Assembly (NCBI GenBank): GCA_963713355.1
Contig: CAVQLK010000002.1
Coordinates: 1-64,000, forward strand
DNA: 64,000 nucleotides
Direction: 5' to 3'
From: FEN-1219 sp963713355
Lineage (GTDB): Bacteria > Pseudomonadota > Gammaproteobacteria > Steroidobacterales > Rariloculaceae
Each line of letters opens with the position of its first letter. The stretch's first letter is position 1. Both the position numbers and the translations under genes were made by a program. This document shows, one piece after another, positions 48,952 through 57,028 of this stretch. Under the pieces are notes generated by a model. The model saw nothing but the letters and a program-made list of their open reading frames with translations, ran no database searches and was not told the origin of the DNA.

Positions 48952-49770
48952 ATGACGGCGCCGCTACTCACACTGAAGGTGCACGACGCTCTCCTTGCCG
49001 CGGTCCGGGCGGGCAACGCTACCGTTGAATGCTCGCTCGACTTGGAGCTCACGAGGGTAACCGTCGAAGTGGGCGCGGACGGCTGGGGCTTTGCCGGCCG
49101 GCGGTTTCCCTACCTGCAGCGCTGCAAGGACCGCACGATCTATCACTGGGCCGGCGGCGAGTTCGAGCCGGTGCAGCGTTTCACTACGTCGCTGATCAAG
49201 CTCGTGCCCACCGACTGGGGGCCGCCGACGTTCGAGATCGACGGCATCAAGATGCTGCCGACCGCGCACGTCTCGCCGTATGCCGACGCGCAGCGCAAGG
49301 TCGGGCTCATCGAGCCGCGAGGCAAACGGATTCTCGACACCTGCGGCGGCCTCGGCTATTTCGCGGCGTTCTGCCTGAAAGGCGAGGCGAGACACATCTC
49401 GTCGTACGAGAAGAACGTGGACGTGCTGTGGTTGAGAAGCCTGAATCCATGGTCGCCGCCCACGGCGCCGCCCCTGACGCTCTTCAACGCCGACGCCGTG
49501 GCCGCGGTCGCGGCGCTGCCGAGCGAGTCGTTCGACTCTGCCTTGCACGATCCGCCTCGCTTCGGCATCGCGGGCGAGCTCTATTCGCAGTCGTTCTACG
49601 TGGAGCTCGCGCGAGTGCTGAAGCGCGGCGCGCTGCTGTTTCACTACACGGGCGCGCCGAACAGCCTCACGAGCGGTCGCGACCTTGCCGCTGAAGTCAG
49701 CGAGCGGTTGCGGATGGCCGGTTTTGGGACGCAAGCCAACGGCGATGGGGTGCTCGCGAAGAAGAAATGA
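48952..49770 (+). CDS. SAM-dependent methyltransferase
   Basis: A 272-aa class I (Rossmann) methyltransferase. The SAM motif I is GKRILDTCGGLGYFAAF (about residues 124-140). A spermidine synthase-like N-terminal beta domain (about 1-110) precedes it, and the DPPRFGIAGELYSQSFYVEL block carries a DPPR motif used by N-methylating enzymes and spermidine-synthase-like proteins. Substrate uncertain. The TGA (49768-49770) overlaps the ATG of the LpxR-like gene, so the pair is translationally coupled. Confidence 0.72.
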   Translation: MTAPLLTLKVHDALLAAVRAGNATVECSLDLELTRVTVEVGADGWGFAGRRFPYLQRCKDRTIYHWAGGEFEPVQRFTTSLIKLVPTDWGPPTFEIDGIKMLPTAHVSPYADAQRKVGLIEPRGKRILDTCGGLGYFAAFCLKGEARHISSYEKNVDVLWLRSLNPWSPPTAPPLTLFNADAVAAVAALPSESFDSALHDPPRFGIAGELYSQSFYVELARVLKRGALLFHYTGAPNSLTSGRDLAAEVSERLRMAGFGTQANGDGVLAKKK

Positions 49771-50978
49771 TGGTTCGGGCGCGCTCACGCTCTGCGCTAT
49801 TTCTGGCTCGGATGTTGCATCACGAGCGCTCTCTTGGGCGAGCGCTGACGCGCGCGGCGGCGAGGACGCCGACGTCGTTGTCGCGACAGTCGGGTGGCGG
49901 CGTGCAGACTTCGATCACAGCTGCCGTGGGCTTGACGGTGTGGACGATGGTCTACTCGTCGGCCCATGCCCAGAGCGCGCCGCACGATGCGCGCGATCTC
50001 GAGCTGCTGCGCTTCGAGGTCGACAACGACGCGTTTCTCGACTCGGACGGCGCACTCACGTCCGCCTGGAGCGTCCAGCTTCATTCACCGCTGTTCGACG
50101 AATGGCCGCCCGCATTCGACCGCTGGGTGGGCCGCATTCCTGGGCTCGGCGACGATGGGCCGGGCGGGCGCGTCGTGCGCCGCGCATGGGGGGTGACGCA
50201 GCTCATGATCACGCCCGCGAACATCACCATTGCCCGCCCACAGCCGGACGATCTGCCGTGGGCCGGAATGCTCGGCGGCTATGTGTCGTGGTCGTCGTAC
50301 GACAACGAGAGGCTCGCGGCGTTGCAGGGCTACGTCGGCTGCATCGGCTCCTGCTCTTTGGCCGAGGAGGTCCAGAAGTTTTTTCATAACAGCTTGGGTC
50401 GAGGCAAGGAGCCTCGAGGGTGGCCGAACCAGATCGCCGATCGGCCGTTGCTGAACTTGGGCTTCGAATATCGACGTAAGCTCTGGGAAGTTGCAGCTTA
50501 CGATCCGCGAGGGTGGGCGCACGACCTGTCGGCCGGCGCGCAGCTCGGCGCAGGCTCTTTCGCTACGTACGCGCAAGCGTGGCTCGAGTACCGCTTCGGT
50601 TGGGATGTGCCCCAAGGGTTCACGAATCTCGCTGATCCGCCGGCGCTTGGAATTGCGCTCGATCCCGTGTACGTCGACCCGCTGGGGCCTGCGAGGGTGC
50701 GGAGCTGGCGCCCGTATTTCAGCCTCGTGGCGCGCATGCGCTCGATCGGGCGGTTCGCACCGCTCGAGGGCGGCCCGACCGACAATGGCGGCTTTCATCC
50801 ATCGTTCCGATCGGCGTCCCGCGACGAGCAGCTGCTGTTCGGCGTCCACGTCACCAAGGTGCCGCTCGCGTTTCACGCCACGTACCACCGCTTCCTCGAC
50901 GAGGAGCACTTCTTGGCCAAGACGGGCAGCAAGCTCGACTGGATCAGCCTCTCGTTCGAGCGGCGGTTCGGACGCTGA
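49767..50978 (+). CDS. LpxR-like outer-membrane lipid A deacylase
   Basis: A 403-aa beta-barrel protein of the LpxR (DUF2219) family, which removes 3'-acyl chains from lipid A at the cell surface. Family residues are visible: Asn87-Asp88 (RFEVDNDAF), LTSAWSVQLHSPLF, and His207 in the EEVQKFFHNSLG segment with PRGWPNQI after it. Alternating strands with a terminal aromatic LSFERRFGR end the barrel. The ATG at 49767 overlaps the methyltransferase stop. It makes an unusual 50-residue N-terminal extension before the signal-like segment (TSITAAVGLTVWTMVYSSAH); GTG at 49902 is an alternative start. Confidence 0.82.
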   Translation: MMVRARSRSALFLARMLHHERSLGRALTRAAARTPTSLSRQSGGGVQTSITAAVGLTVWTMVYSSAHAQSAPHDARDLELLRFEVDNDAFLDSDGALTSAWSVQLHSPLFDEWPPAFDRWVGRIPGLGDDGPGGRVVRRAWGVTQLMITPANITIARPQPDDLPWAGMLGGYVSWSSYDNERLAALQGYVGCIGSCSLAEEVQKFFHNSLGRGKEPRGWPNQIADRPLLNLGFEYRRKLWEVAAYDPRGWAHDLSAGAQLGAGSFATYAQAWLEYRFGWDVPQGFTNLADPPALGIALDPVYVDPLGPARVRSWRPYFSLVARMRSIGRFAPLEGGPTDNGGFHPSFRSASRDEQLLFGVHVTKVPLAFHATYHRFLDEEHFLAKTGSKLDWISLSFERRFGR

Positions 50979-50981
50979 TTC

Positions 50982-53924
50982 TCATTGCACCGCCATGAGC
51001 CGTTCGCACTCGCGCGCACCTTCCTCGATGCGTGCTGCGAGCGCGGCAGCACGCGCGCGATGAGCCGCGTCGCCGCCGACCCTCGCGAGCGCTTCGGCAG
51101 CATCCCTCGTGACGCGCAGCCGTCCGACTTTTTCGGCGGCCGAGGACGCGAGCGTAAGCTCGTCGACGGCCGCGGCCCGCTTGCCCAACGCGGCTAGCGC
51201 CTCGCCGCGCAATAGGTGGCCGCGAGCGGCCAGCTCTGTCATTCCCGCGCCGTTAGCGAGCGCGAGCATCTCCTGCGCGTGCAACTCGCACGCGTCGGGC
51301 TCATTCCGTCGTAGCGCCAGCTCCGCGAGGGCCTCGAGGCAACGAACCATTTGGCTGCGCTCGTCGTTGTCACGCGCCCAGCGAAGCGTGTCGCTCAGCG
51401 CCGGACCCACCGCGAGATCGCCGAGCCGCATGCGCGCGATGGCGTGGGTGCCCTCGCCGCGCGCGCGCCAGAACATGATTCCGGCCGACTCGGCGAGCGC
51501 CCGCCCGCGTCTCGAAGCCTCGAGCGCCTGATCGTCGAGGCCGAGATCGAGCAGCAGGCTAGCGAGAATCTCATACGCCATGACCTGATAGCGCGGAAAT
51601 CGTTCGAACGACCGTATCGTCAATCGCATGTCGTTCACGGCGCTGCTGTATTCGCCAAAGCATCCGCGTACCCAGGCGAACCCGAGACGCGTGGGCGGGA
51701 TGTGCCACTCGAGATCCGCGCGCCGCGCGATTTCGAGTGCGGCTTCGAAGTTGACGCGCGCCTGCGCATAGTCGCCAAGGCCCAGGTAGCCGGAGTACGC
51801 GTGCGCAACCATCATCAGGTTCTCGCATTCGTAGCTCTTGTCGCCGATCTTGCGCGCGAGCTCGTTCGAGCGTTCGTAGCAACGTATCGCGGCAGCGTGC
51901 TCGAGGTTGAAAAAATGAGCTTCGCCGCGGCCGTGGTAGGCCTGCACTGCCACCAGATCGGAAAGCCCAAGACGCTCGCAGATTGCTACTGCCTCGGCGT
52001 GGTACGCGGTGGCTTTGGCGTTGCGGCCGTCGCTCCAGGCGACGGTTCCCAAGTGGTATAGCGTGTCGGCAGCTTGCCGCTCGTCGCCGAGCGCGCGGCA
52101 CTCGTCGAGCGCGTGCCCGAGGCACTCGACGGCCGCGGCATAGTCGTCGCCGCGCCGATGAGTCATGCCGAGCTGAATCAGCGCGTCGCGGACTTTGGTA
52201 CGGTCGCCGCGCGCGCGAGCCGAATCGATCACGATGCGGATATCGGCGACGGCGCCTTCGGTTTGGCCCGCCTGGGCACGCGCGCGTCCGCGCTGCTCGT
52301 GCAGGTCGATCAGCGCCTGCTCAGTGAGCGCGCTGCGATGCGCGGCTGCGAGCTCGATGGCCCGGTCGAGCCAACCGAGCGCCTCGCGCACGGCGAACAG
52401 TTTCTGCGAGTGCTGCGCCGCAAGCAGCATGTGGCGCACTGCCTTGTCCCAGACGTGGCCGCGCTCGTAGTGCTCCGCGAGCCGGGCGTCGCGCTCGTGC
52501 GGCTCGCCTTCGTCCTGTTGCTCGAGCGTCTCGGCCACGGCTTTGTGCAGCAAGCGGCGGCGCGTGCCGCCGATCTCGAGATAGGTCACCTCGCGCACTT
52601 TGTCGTGGCTGAAGTCGTACGTTCCCGCGGATTCCTCACGCAACAAGCGGCGCCGCACGAGCGTCTCGACGGCGCGCAGCAACTCGTCCTCCGACGTCTT
52701 CATGACGGCGAATAGGCTCTCGAAGTCGAAACGCCGGCCGAGCACGGCCGCGACATCGAGCGCAGGACGCGCGTCTGCGGGCACGTGCGCGAGCCGCGCG
52801 CGAACCGATGCTCGCAGCGCCTCAGGCAAGGGCAACTTGCCGGCGGCGTCGCCGCCGATCTCACCTTCGCGCAGCGCGTGCAGCATCGACATGAGGAAGA
52901 ACGCGTTGCCGTCGGTTTCCCGTTGCAGGCGCGCGGCGAGCTCCGCGCCGCCATGACCTGCGAGCAGCTCTTTGGTTTCGGCGAGCCGCAGCCTCGCGAG
53001 CGCCAGGTGGCGCGCATGCGGCTCGCGGCGCAAGCTCGCCACGAGCTCAGCCAGCTGCGCGCGGCTGTCGAGCTCCTCGTCTCGATACGCGTACAGCGCC
53101 AGCACCGGCAAGCTCGCCGCCTGGCGCGCGAAGTAGTGCAGAAACTGCACGCTGGCGTCGTCGGCCCACTGCAAATCGTCGACGATCACGAGCAGGTGCC
53201 GTGCAGCTGCGAGCACCTCGAGTAGTTGCACGATGGCGCGGAAGAGGCGTGCCTGGCGCGCCTCCGGCAAGTCGGTCGAAAGCACGGGCACCGGCACGCG
53301 CTGCGCAACCCCAGGCACGAGCGCCGCGATTTCCGCTAGCGAAACCGGCGGCAGCTTGTGCAGCGCCGCGGGTGGCGTGAGCTCGAGCGCCTGCGTCACG
53401 ACATCGATCACCGGTTGGTACGGCATCGCCGATTCGATCTCGTAGCAGTTCGTCGCGAGCGTCGCCATGCCGCGTGCGCGCGCCTGCCTCGCGAGCTCGC
53501 GCGCGAGCCGGCTCTTGCCGATTCCGGGCTCGCCCTCGACGAGAGCCACGTAACCGGCGCCGGGCTTCGAAGCCGCGAGCAGCCCCACGAGCAGATCGCT
53601 TTCCCTGCCGCGCCCGACGAACGGGCCGGCTTCCGCTTGCTCGACGCGCTGCGGCGCGAGCGGCGTCTTGTCGAGCGTCAGGTGGTTCGCCGAGCGCAGC
53701 GCGCGTGCCGTCTCGAGGAACGCGTCGCGCTCGTGCGGTGGGATGGCCAGCTTATCCGCGAGCCGCTCGGCCAGCCGGCGCGACGGGCGGCGCTCGTCCG
53801 CCTCGATCTTCCGGATCGCGAAATGCGAGCAGGCGACGCCCTGCGCAAGCTGCTCCTGCGTGAGGTCGAGCGCCTTGCGGCGCCGCTTCAGCCAATAGCC
53901 GAACGATGTCGTCCGCTCATCCAA
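50982..53924 (-). CDS. XRE-AAA-TPR regulator (ATP-dependent transcription factor)
   Basis: A 980-aa signal-transduction protein: an N-terminal XRE-type helix-turn-helix (about residues 10-62: LTQEQLAQGVACSHFAIRK), an AAA/STAND-type ATPase domain (about 100-420) with Walker A GEPGIGKSRLA (131-141) and Walker B LLVIVDDLQWAD (about 244-255), and a long C-terminal TPR-rich region (about 520-980). The layout resembles MalT-like or predicted ATPase-TPR regulators. It starts at 53924, 210 nt from the divergent haloperoxidase gene, its most obvious target. Convergent with the LpxR-like gene, 3 nt apart. Confidence 0.85.
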   Translation of the reverse strand: MDERTTSFGYWLKRRRKALDLTQEQLAQGVACSHFAIRKIEADERRPSRRLAERLADKLAIPPHERDAFLETARALRSANHLTLDKTPLAPQRVEQAEAGPFVGRGRESDLLVGLLAASKPGAGYVALVEGEPGIGKSRLARELARQARARGMATLATNCYEIESAMPYQPVIDVVTQALELTPPAALHKLPPVSLAEIAALVPGVAQRVPVPVLSTDLPEARQARLFRAIVQLLEVLAAARHLLVIVDDLQWADDASVQFLHYFARQAASLPVLALYAYRDEELDSRAQLAELVASLRREPHARHLALARLRLAETKELLAGHGGAELAARLQRETDGNAFFLMSMLHALREGEIGGDAAGKLPLPEALRASVRARLAHVPADARPALDVAAVLGRRFDFESLFAVMKTSEDELLRAVETLVRRRLLREESAGTYDFSHDKVREVTYLEIGGTRRRLLHKAVAETLEQQDEGEPHERDARLAEHYERGHVWDKAVRHMLLAAQHSQKLFAVREALGWLDRAIELAAAHRSALTEQALIDLHEQRGRARAQAGQTEGAVADIRIVIDSARARGDRTKVRDALIQLGMTHRRGDDYAAAVECLGHALDECRALGDERQAADTLYHLGTVAWSDGRNAKATAYHAEAVAICERLGLSDLVAVQAYHGRGEAHFFNLEHAAAIRCYERSNELARKIGDKSYECENLMMVAHAYSGYLGLGDYAQARVNFEAALEIARRADLEWHIPPTRLGFAWVRGCFGEYSSAVNDMRLTIRSFERFPRYQVMAYEILASLLLDLGLDDQALEASRRGRALAESAGIMFWRARGEGTHAIARMRLGDLAVGPALSDTLRWARDNDERSQMVRCLEALAELALRRNEPDACELHAQEMLALANGAGMTELAARGHLLRGEALAALGKRAAAVDELTLASSAAEKVGRLRVTRDAAEALARVGGDAAHRARAAALAARIEEGARECERLMAVQ

Positions 53925-54134
53925 GAGGTGCGCCTTGCCGCCCGTTCGGGGCGCCCAATAAACCGAGGTTTTCTACAGGGGCCTCTTTGTACCGATTTTG
54001 GCGGTTTTTTGTCCCGCTGTCTGTCCCGCTCGGTGCTACCCGGCCCGCGCCATATCTCGCTGCAATGCCATCGTCGATCAAGGGCGCCGGCAAGCCGAGC
54101 GCAATCACGCAACGAAGACAAGGGGAGAAGCTTC

Positions 54135-55382
54135 ATGAACGTTTCAATCAAGAGATCCATCGGCTCCGCACTGCTCTCGAGCGCGGCCGCCGCGGCCTTG
54201 TCGGGCGTGGCCCAGGCAGACGTCGTCACCGACTGGAACGCCACGACCCAGGCGGTGCTGGTCTTGAAAGGTCACCAGGGCCCGCCGGGCTACGCTTTCG
54301 TGCACGTGCCGATGTACGACGCGGTGAATGCCATCGACGGCGGCTACTCGGTGTTCGCCATACGCCCGATGTCCGGCGCGCGCTGGGCTTCGAAGGACGC
54401 CGCAGCCGCGACAGCCGCCTATCTCGTCTTGCTCGGCACCTACCCGGACCAAACTGCCGTGCTCGATCCGGCATACGCGGCGTCGCTTGCCGCCGTGCCC
54501 GACGGCCCTGCCAAGGCGAAAGGTATCGAGATCGGTACCGAGGTGGCGACAGCCTGGCTCGCGCTGCGCGCCGGCGATGGGCGAGAGGCGGTCGTACCGT
54601 ACGCCTTCGAGACCCCGGCGCCGGGTGTTTACCAACGGACGCTGCCTGGCCCCGCGACGCCCGCTGCGCCGTGGCTCGCGGTGATGCGGCCGTTCGCGAT
54701 GACGAGCCCGTCGCAATTTCGTGCGTACGGCCCGCCGGATGTGACGAGCGAGCGCTACGCTCAAGACTTTGCGATGGTGCAGGCGCTCGGATCGGCAACG
54801 AGCACGGAGCGCACGCCGGTCGAGACGGAGACCGCGAGGTTCTACACCGAGAGCCCGACGACGTTCTTCTCGCACAACCTGCGCGAGTTCGCCGCGACGA
54901 AGGACTTGGGAGTGGCCGGCAACGCACGCCTCTTCGCTCAAGTGTTCGTGACGGCGGGCGATAGCATGATCGCGTGCTGGGACTCGAAGTATCACTTCAA
55001 TTTCTGGCGGCCCATTACCGCGATCACGACGGATCTCGACGACGACAATCCCGCCACGGTGGGGGATGTGAGCTGGACCCCGCTCGCACCCACGCCGCCG
55101 CATCCCGAATACCCCGCGGGGCACGGCTGCGTGTCCACGGGCTACGCGGAGGCGCTGCGGCATTTCTTCGGCACGCCGCAGGTGAAGGTGACGCTCACGA
55201 GCTCCGTCGCGGGGTCGGTGCCGCACGTGTTCCACAACACGAACCAGATGGTCGAGGAGATCATCCTAGCGCGCGTGTTCGGCGGCATGCACTTCCAGAC
55301 GTCTGTCGAGGACGGCTCGACGATCGGCAAGAAGGTCGGTCGCCTCGTCGCGAGAAATCACTTCAGGCCCGTCAACCACTAA
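54135..55382 (+). CDS. Exported vanadium-dependent haloperoxidase / PAP2-type protein
   Basis: A 415-aa protein with a signal peptide (SIGSALLSSAAAAALSGVAQA). Vanadate-binding pattern of vanadium haloperoxidases and PAP2 phosphatases: Lys285 and Arg292 (DSKYHFNFWRP), His330 in the PHPEYPAGHGC loop, and Arg380 with His386 (ARVFGGMHF). All five positions are conserved. The enzyme would oxidise halides with peroxide, or act as an acid phosphatase. Start 54135 has AGGGGAG 6 nt upstream. It is alone in its transcript, and divergent from the XRE-AAA regulator. A perfect hairpin follows 26 nt after the stop. Confidence 0.85.
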   Translation: MNVSIKRSIGSALLSSAAAAALSGVAQADVVTDWNATTQAVLVLKGHQGPPGYAFVHVPMYDAVNAIDGGYSVFAIRPMSGARWASKDAAAATAAYLVLLGTYPDQTAVLDPAYAASLAAVPDGPAKAKGIEIGTEVATAWLALRAGDGREAVVPYAFETPAPGVYQRTLPGPATPAAPWLAVMRPFAMTSPSQFRAYGPPDVTSERYAQDFAMVQALGSATSTERTPVETETARFYTESPTTFFSHNLREFAATKDLGVAGNARLFAQVFVTAGDSMIACWDSKYHFNFWRPITAITTDLDDDNPATVGDVSWTPLAPTPPHPEYPAGHGCVSTGYAEALRHFFGTPQVKVTLTSSVAGSVPHVFHNTNQMVEEIILARVFGGMHFQTSVEDGSTIGKKVGRLVARNHFRPVNH

Positions 55383-55407
55383 GCGGGCGACTCGCCTCAA
55401 CGGCTCA

Positions 55408-55434
55408 GGTCGACCGGTGGAACGCCGGTCGACC
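55408..55434. terminator. Perfect 10-bp inverted repeat after the haloperoxidase gene
   Basis: GGTCGACCGG (55408-55417) and CCGGTCGACC (55425-55434) with a 7-nt loop, 26 nt after the haloperoxidase stop and 71 nt before the molybdenum enzyme operon. No T-run follows. It may end the first transcript or serve as an operator for the operon. Confidence 0.55.
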
Positions 55435-55505
55435 ACCGCAAGCGGGTTCGAGTTGGATCGGATCTTGCATCGCGGTGGACTCCTTCCGCTTGCAAGGAGC
55501 GCACG

Positions 55506-56036
55506 GTGGAGACCCCCGCGACGACCCACTCGATCACGCTGCGCGTTAACGGCACCGAGCACGCGCTCGTCGTCGACGCTCGAATCAGCCTGCTCGATGC
55601 ACTGCGCGAGGGCCTCCGGCTCACGGGCACGAAGAAGGGCTGCAACCAAGGCGCATGCGGCGCCTGTACCGTGCTGCAGGGCGACAAGCGGATCCTGTCG
55701 TGCCTCGCGCTCGCGGTGCAGCTCGACGGCGCCGAGATCACGACGGTCGAAGGTCTGGCAGACGGTGAGCTGCACCCGCTGCAGGCCGCATTCATCGAGC
55801 ACGATGGGCTGCAGTGCGGCTACTGCACGCCCGGCCAGATCTGCTCTGCGATCGGAATGCTCGCCGAGCATCGCGCAGGGTTGCCGAGCGCCGTGAGCGC
55901 ACAGGTGGCCGGCCGCGTCGGCGAGCTCACGGACGAGGAGATTGCCGAGCGCATGAGCGGCAACCTCTGCCGGTGCGGCGCCTACGTCGGTATTCGGGCG
56001 GCGATACGCGCTGCGGCCGATCGCGTGCGCGCATGA
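55506..56036 (+). CDS. PaoA/YagT-like [2Fe-2S] subunit of molybdenum oxidoreductase
   Basis: A 176-aa iron-sulphur subunit of a xanthine-oxidase-type enzyme. A plant-type [2Fe-2S] cluster is bound by Cys46, Cys51, Cys54 and Cys66 (GCNQGACGACTVL), a second by Cys104, Cys107, Cys155 and Cys157 (QCGYCTPGQ; LCRCGAY). Start is GTG at 55506 (AAGGAG 7 nt upstream), and the protein begins METPATTHSITLRVNG with no Tat leader, unlike E. coli YagT. So the enzyme appears cytosolic here. First of three genes that overlap by ATGA. Confidence 0.85.
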   Translation: METPATTHSITLRVNGTEHALVVDARISLLDALREGLRLTGTKKGCNQGACGACTVLQGDKRILSCLALAVQLDGAEITTVEGLADGELHPLQAAFIEHDGLQCGYCTPGQICSAIGMLAEHRAGLPSAVSAQVAGRVGELTDEEIAERMSGNLCRCGAYVGIRAAIRAAADRVRA

Positions 56037-57028
56037 AGCCGTTTGCCTACCAATCGGCGCCCGACACGGCGAGCGCGATCCGGCTCATAGCAGCGCGCAG
56101 CAGTGCGAAGTTCCTCGCGGGCGGCACCAACCTCGTGGACCTCATGCGCGAAGAGATCGAGCAGCCCGAGCTCGTCGTCGACGTGCGGGGGTTGCCGATC
56201 GGCGGCATTGCCGCGGCCGCCGATGGCGGGCTCACGCTCGGCGCAGCAGCGACGAATACTGCCGTCGCGAACGACGCTCGAGTCCGTGCGCGCTATCCGC
56301 TCATCGCGCAAGCCATTTTGAGCGGTGCCTCGGGCCAGATCCGCAACATGGCCACCGTCGGCGGCAACTTGCTGCAGCGCACGCGTTGCGCCTACTTCTA
56401 CGATCGTGCATCGCGCTGCAACAAGCGCGCACCGGCTGCCGGTTGCGACGCGCTCGAGGGCTTCAACCGCTATCACGCGATTCTCGGCGCGAGCGAGCAA
56501 TGCATCGCCGTGCATCCGTCGGACCTTTGCGTGGCGCTGGCGGCGCTCGACACGACGGTGCGCGTCGTCGGCCCAAACGGGGAGCGCACGATCCCGTTCG
56601 AGGCGTTTCACCGGCTGCCCGGGGACACGCCGCACGTCGAGACGACCCTTGGCGCCGACGAGCTGATCACGGCCGTTCAAATCGCGCCGCTCCGTAGCGC
56701 GCGCCGCTCCCTCTACCGCAAGATTCGCGACCGTTCGAGCTATGCATTCGCGCTCGTCAGCGTCGCCGCGCTGCTCGAAACGAGCGACGGCGTGATCACG
56801 GCGGTGCGGCTCGCGCTCGGCGGGGTCGCCCACAAGCCGTGGCGAGCGTCGCGGGCGGAGCAGATGCTCTTGGGCGCGCCCGCGACGGGCGAAACCTTTG
56901 GCCGGGCGGCGGAGGCTGAGCTCGCCGACGCCGTGGGCCGGCGGCACAACACCTTCAAGATCGAGCTCGCGAAGCGCGCGATCGTCGCTGCGCTCGAAGA
57001 GCTCGCAAGCCAGGGAGGCGCACGATGA
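56033..57028 (+). CDS. PaoB/YagS-like FAD subunit
   Basis: A 331-aa FAD-binding subunit of the same enzyme. The FAD site is AKFLAGGTNLVDLM and ATVGGNLLQ. The extra cysteines 119, 129, 138 and 157 (QRTRCAYFYDRASRCNKRAP, GCDALEGFNRYHAILG, CIAVHPSDL) match the additional [4Fe-4S] region of YagS-type FAD subunits, which sets them apart from ordinary xanthine dehydrogenase. The ATG at 56033 overlaps the TGA of the previous gene by 4 nt; the frame open further upstream is not used. Expected to pass electrons from the molybdenum centre to an acceptor. Confidence 0.85.
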   Translation: MKPFAYQSAPDTASAIRLIAARSSAKFLAGGTNLVDLMREEIEQPELVVDVRGLPIGGIAAAADGGLTLGAAATNTAVANDARVRARYPLIAQAILSGASGQIRNMATVGGNLLQRTRCAYFYDRASRCNKRAPAAGCDALEGFNRYHAILGASEQCIAVHPSDLCVALAALDTTVRVVGPNGERTIPFEAFHRLPGDTPHVETTLGADELITAVQIAPLRSARRSLYRKIRDRSSYAFALVSVAALLETSDGVITAVRLALGGVAHKPWRASRAEQMLLGAPATGETFGRAAEAELADAVGRRHNTFKIELAKRAIVAALEELASQGGAR

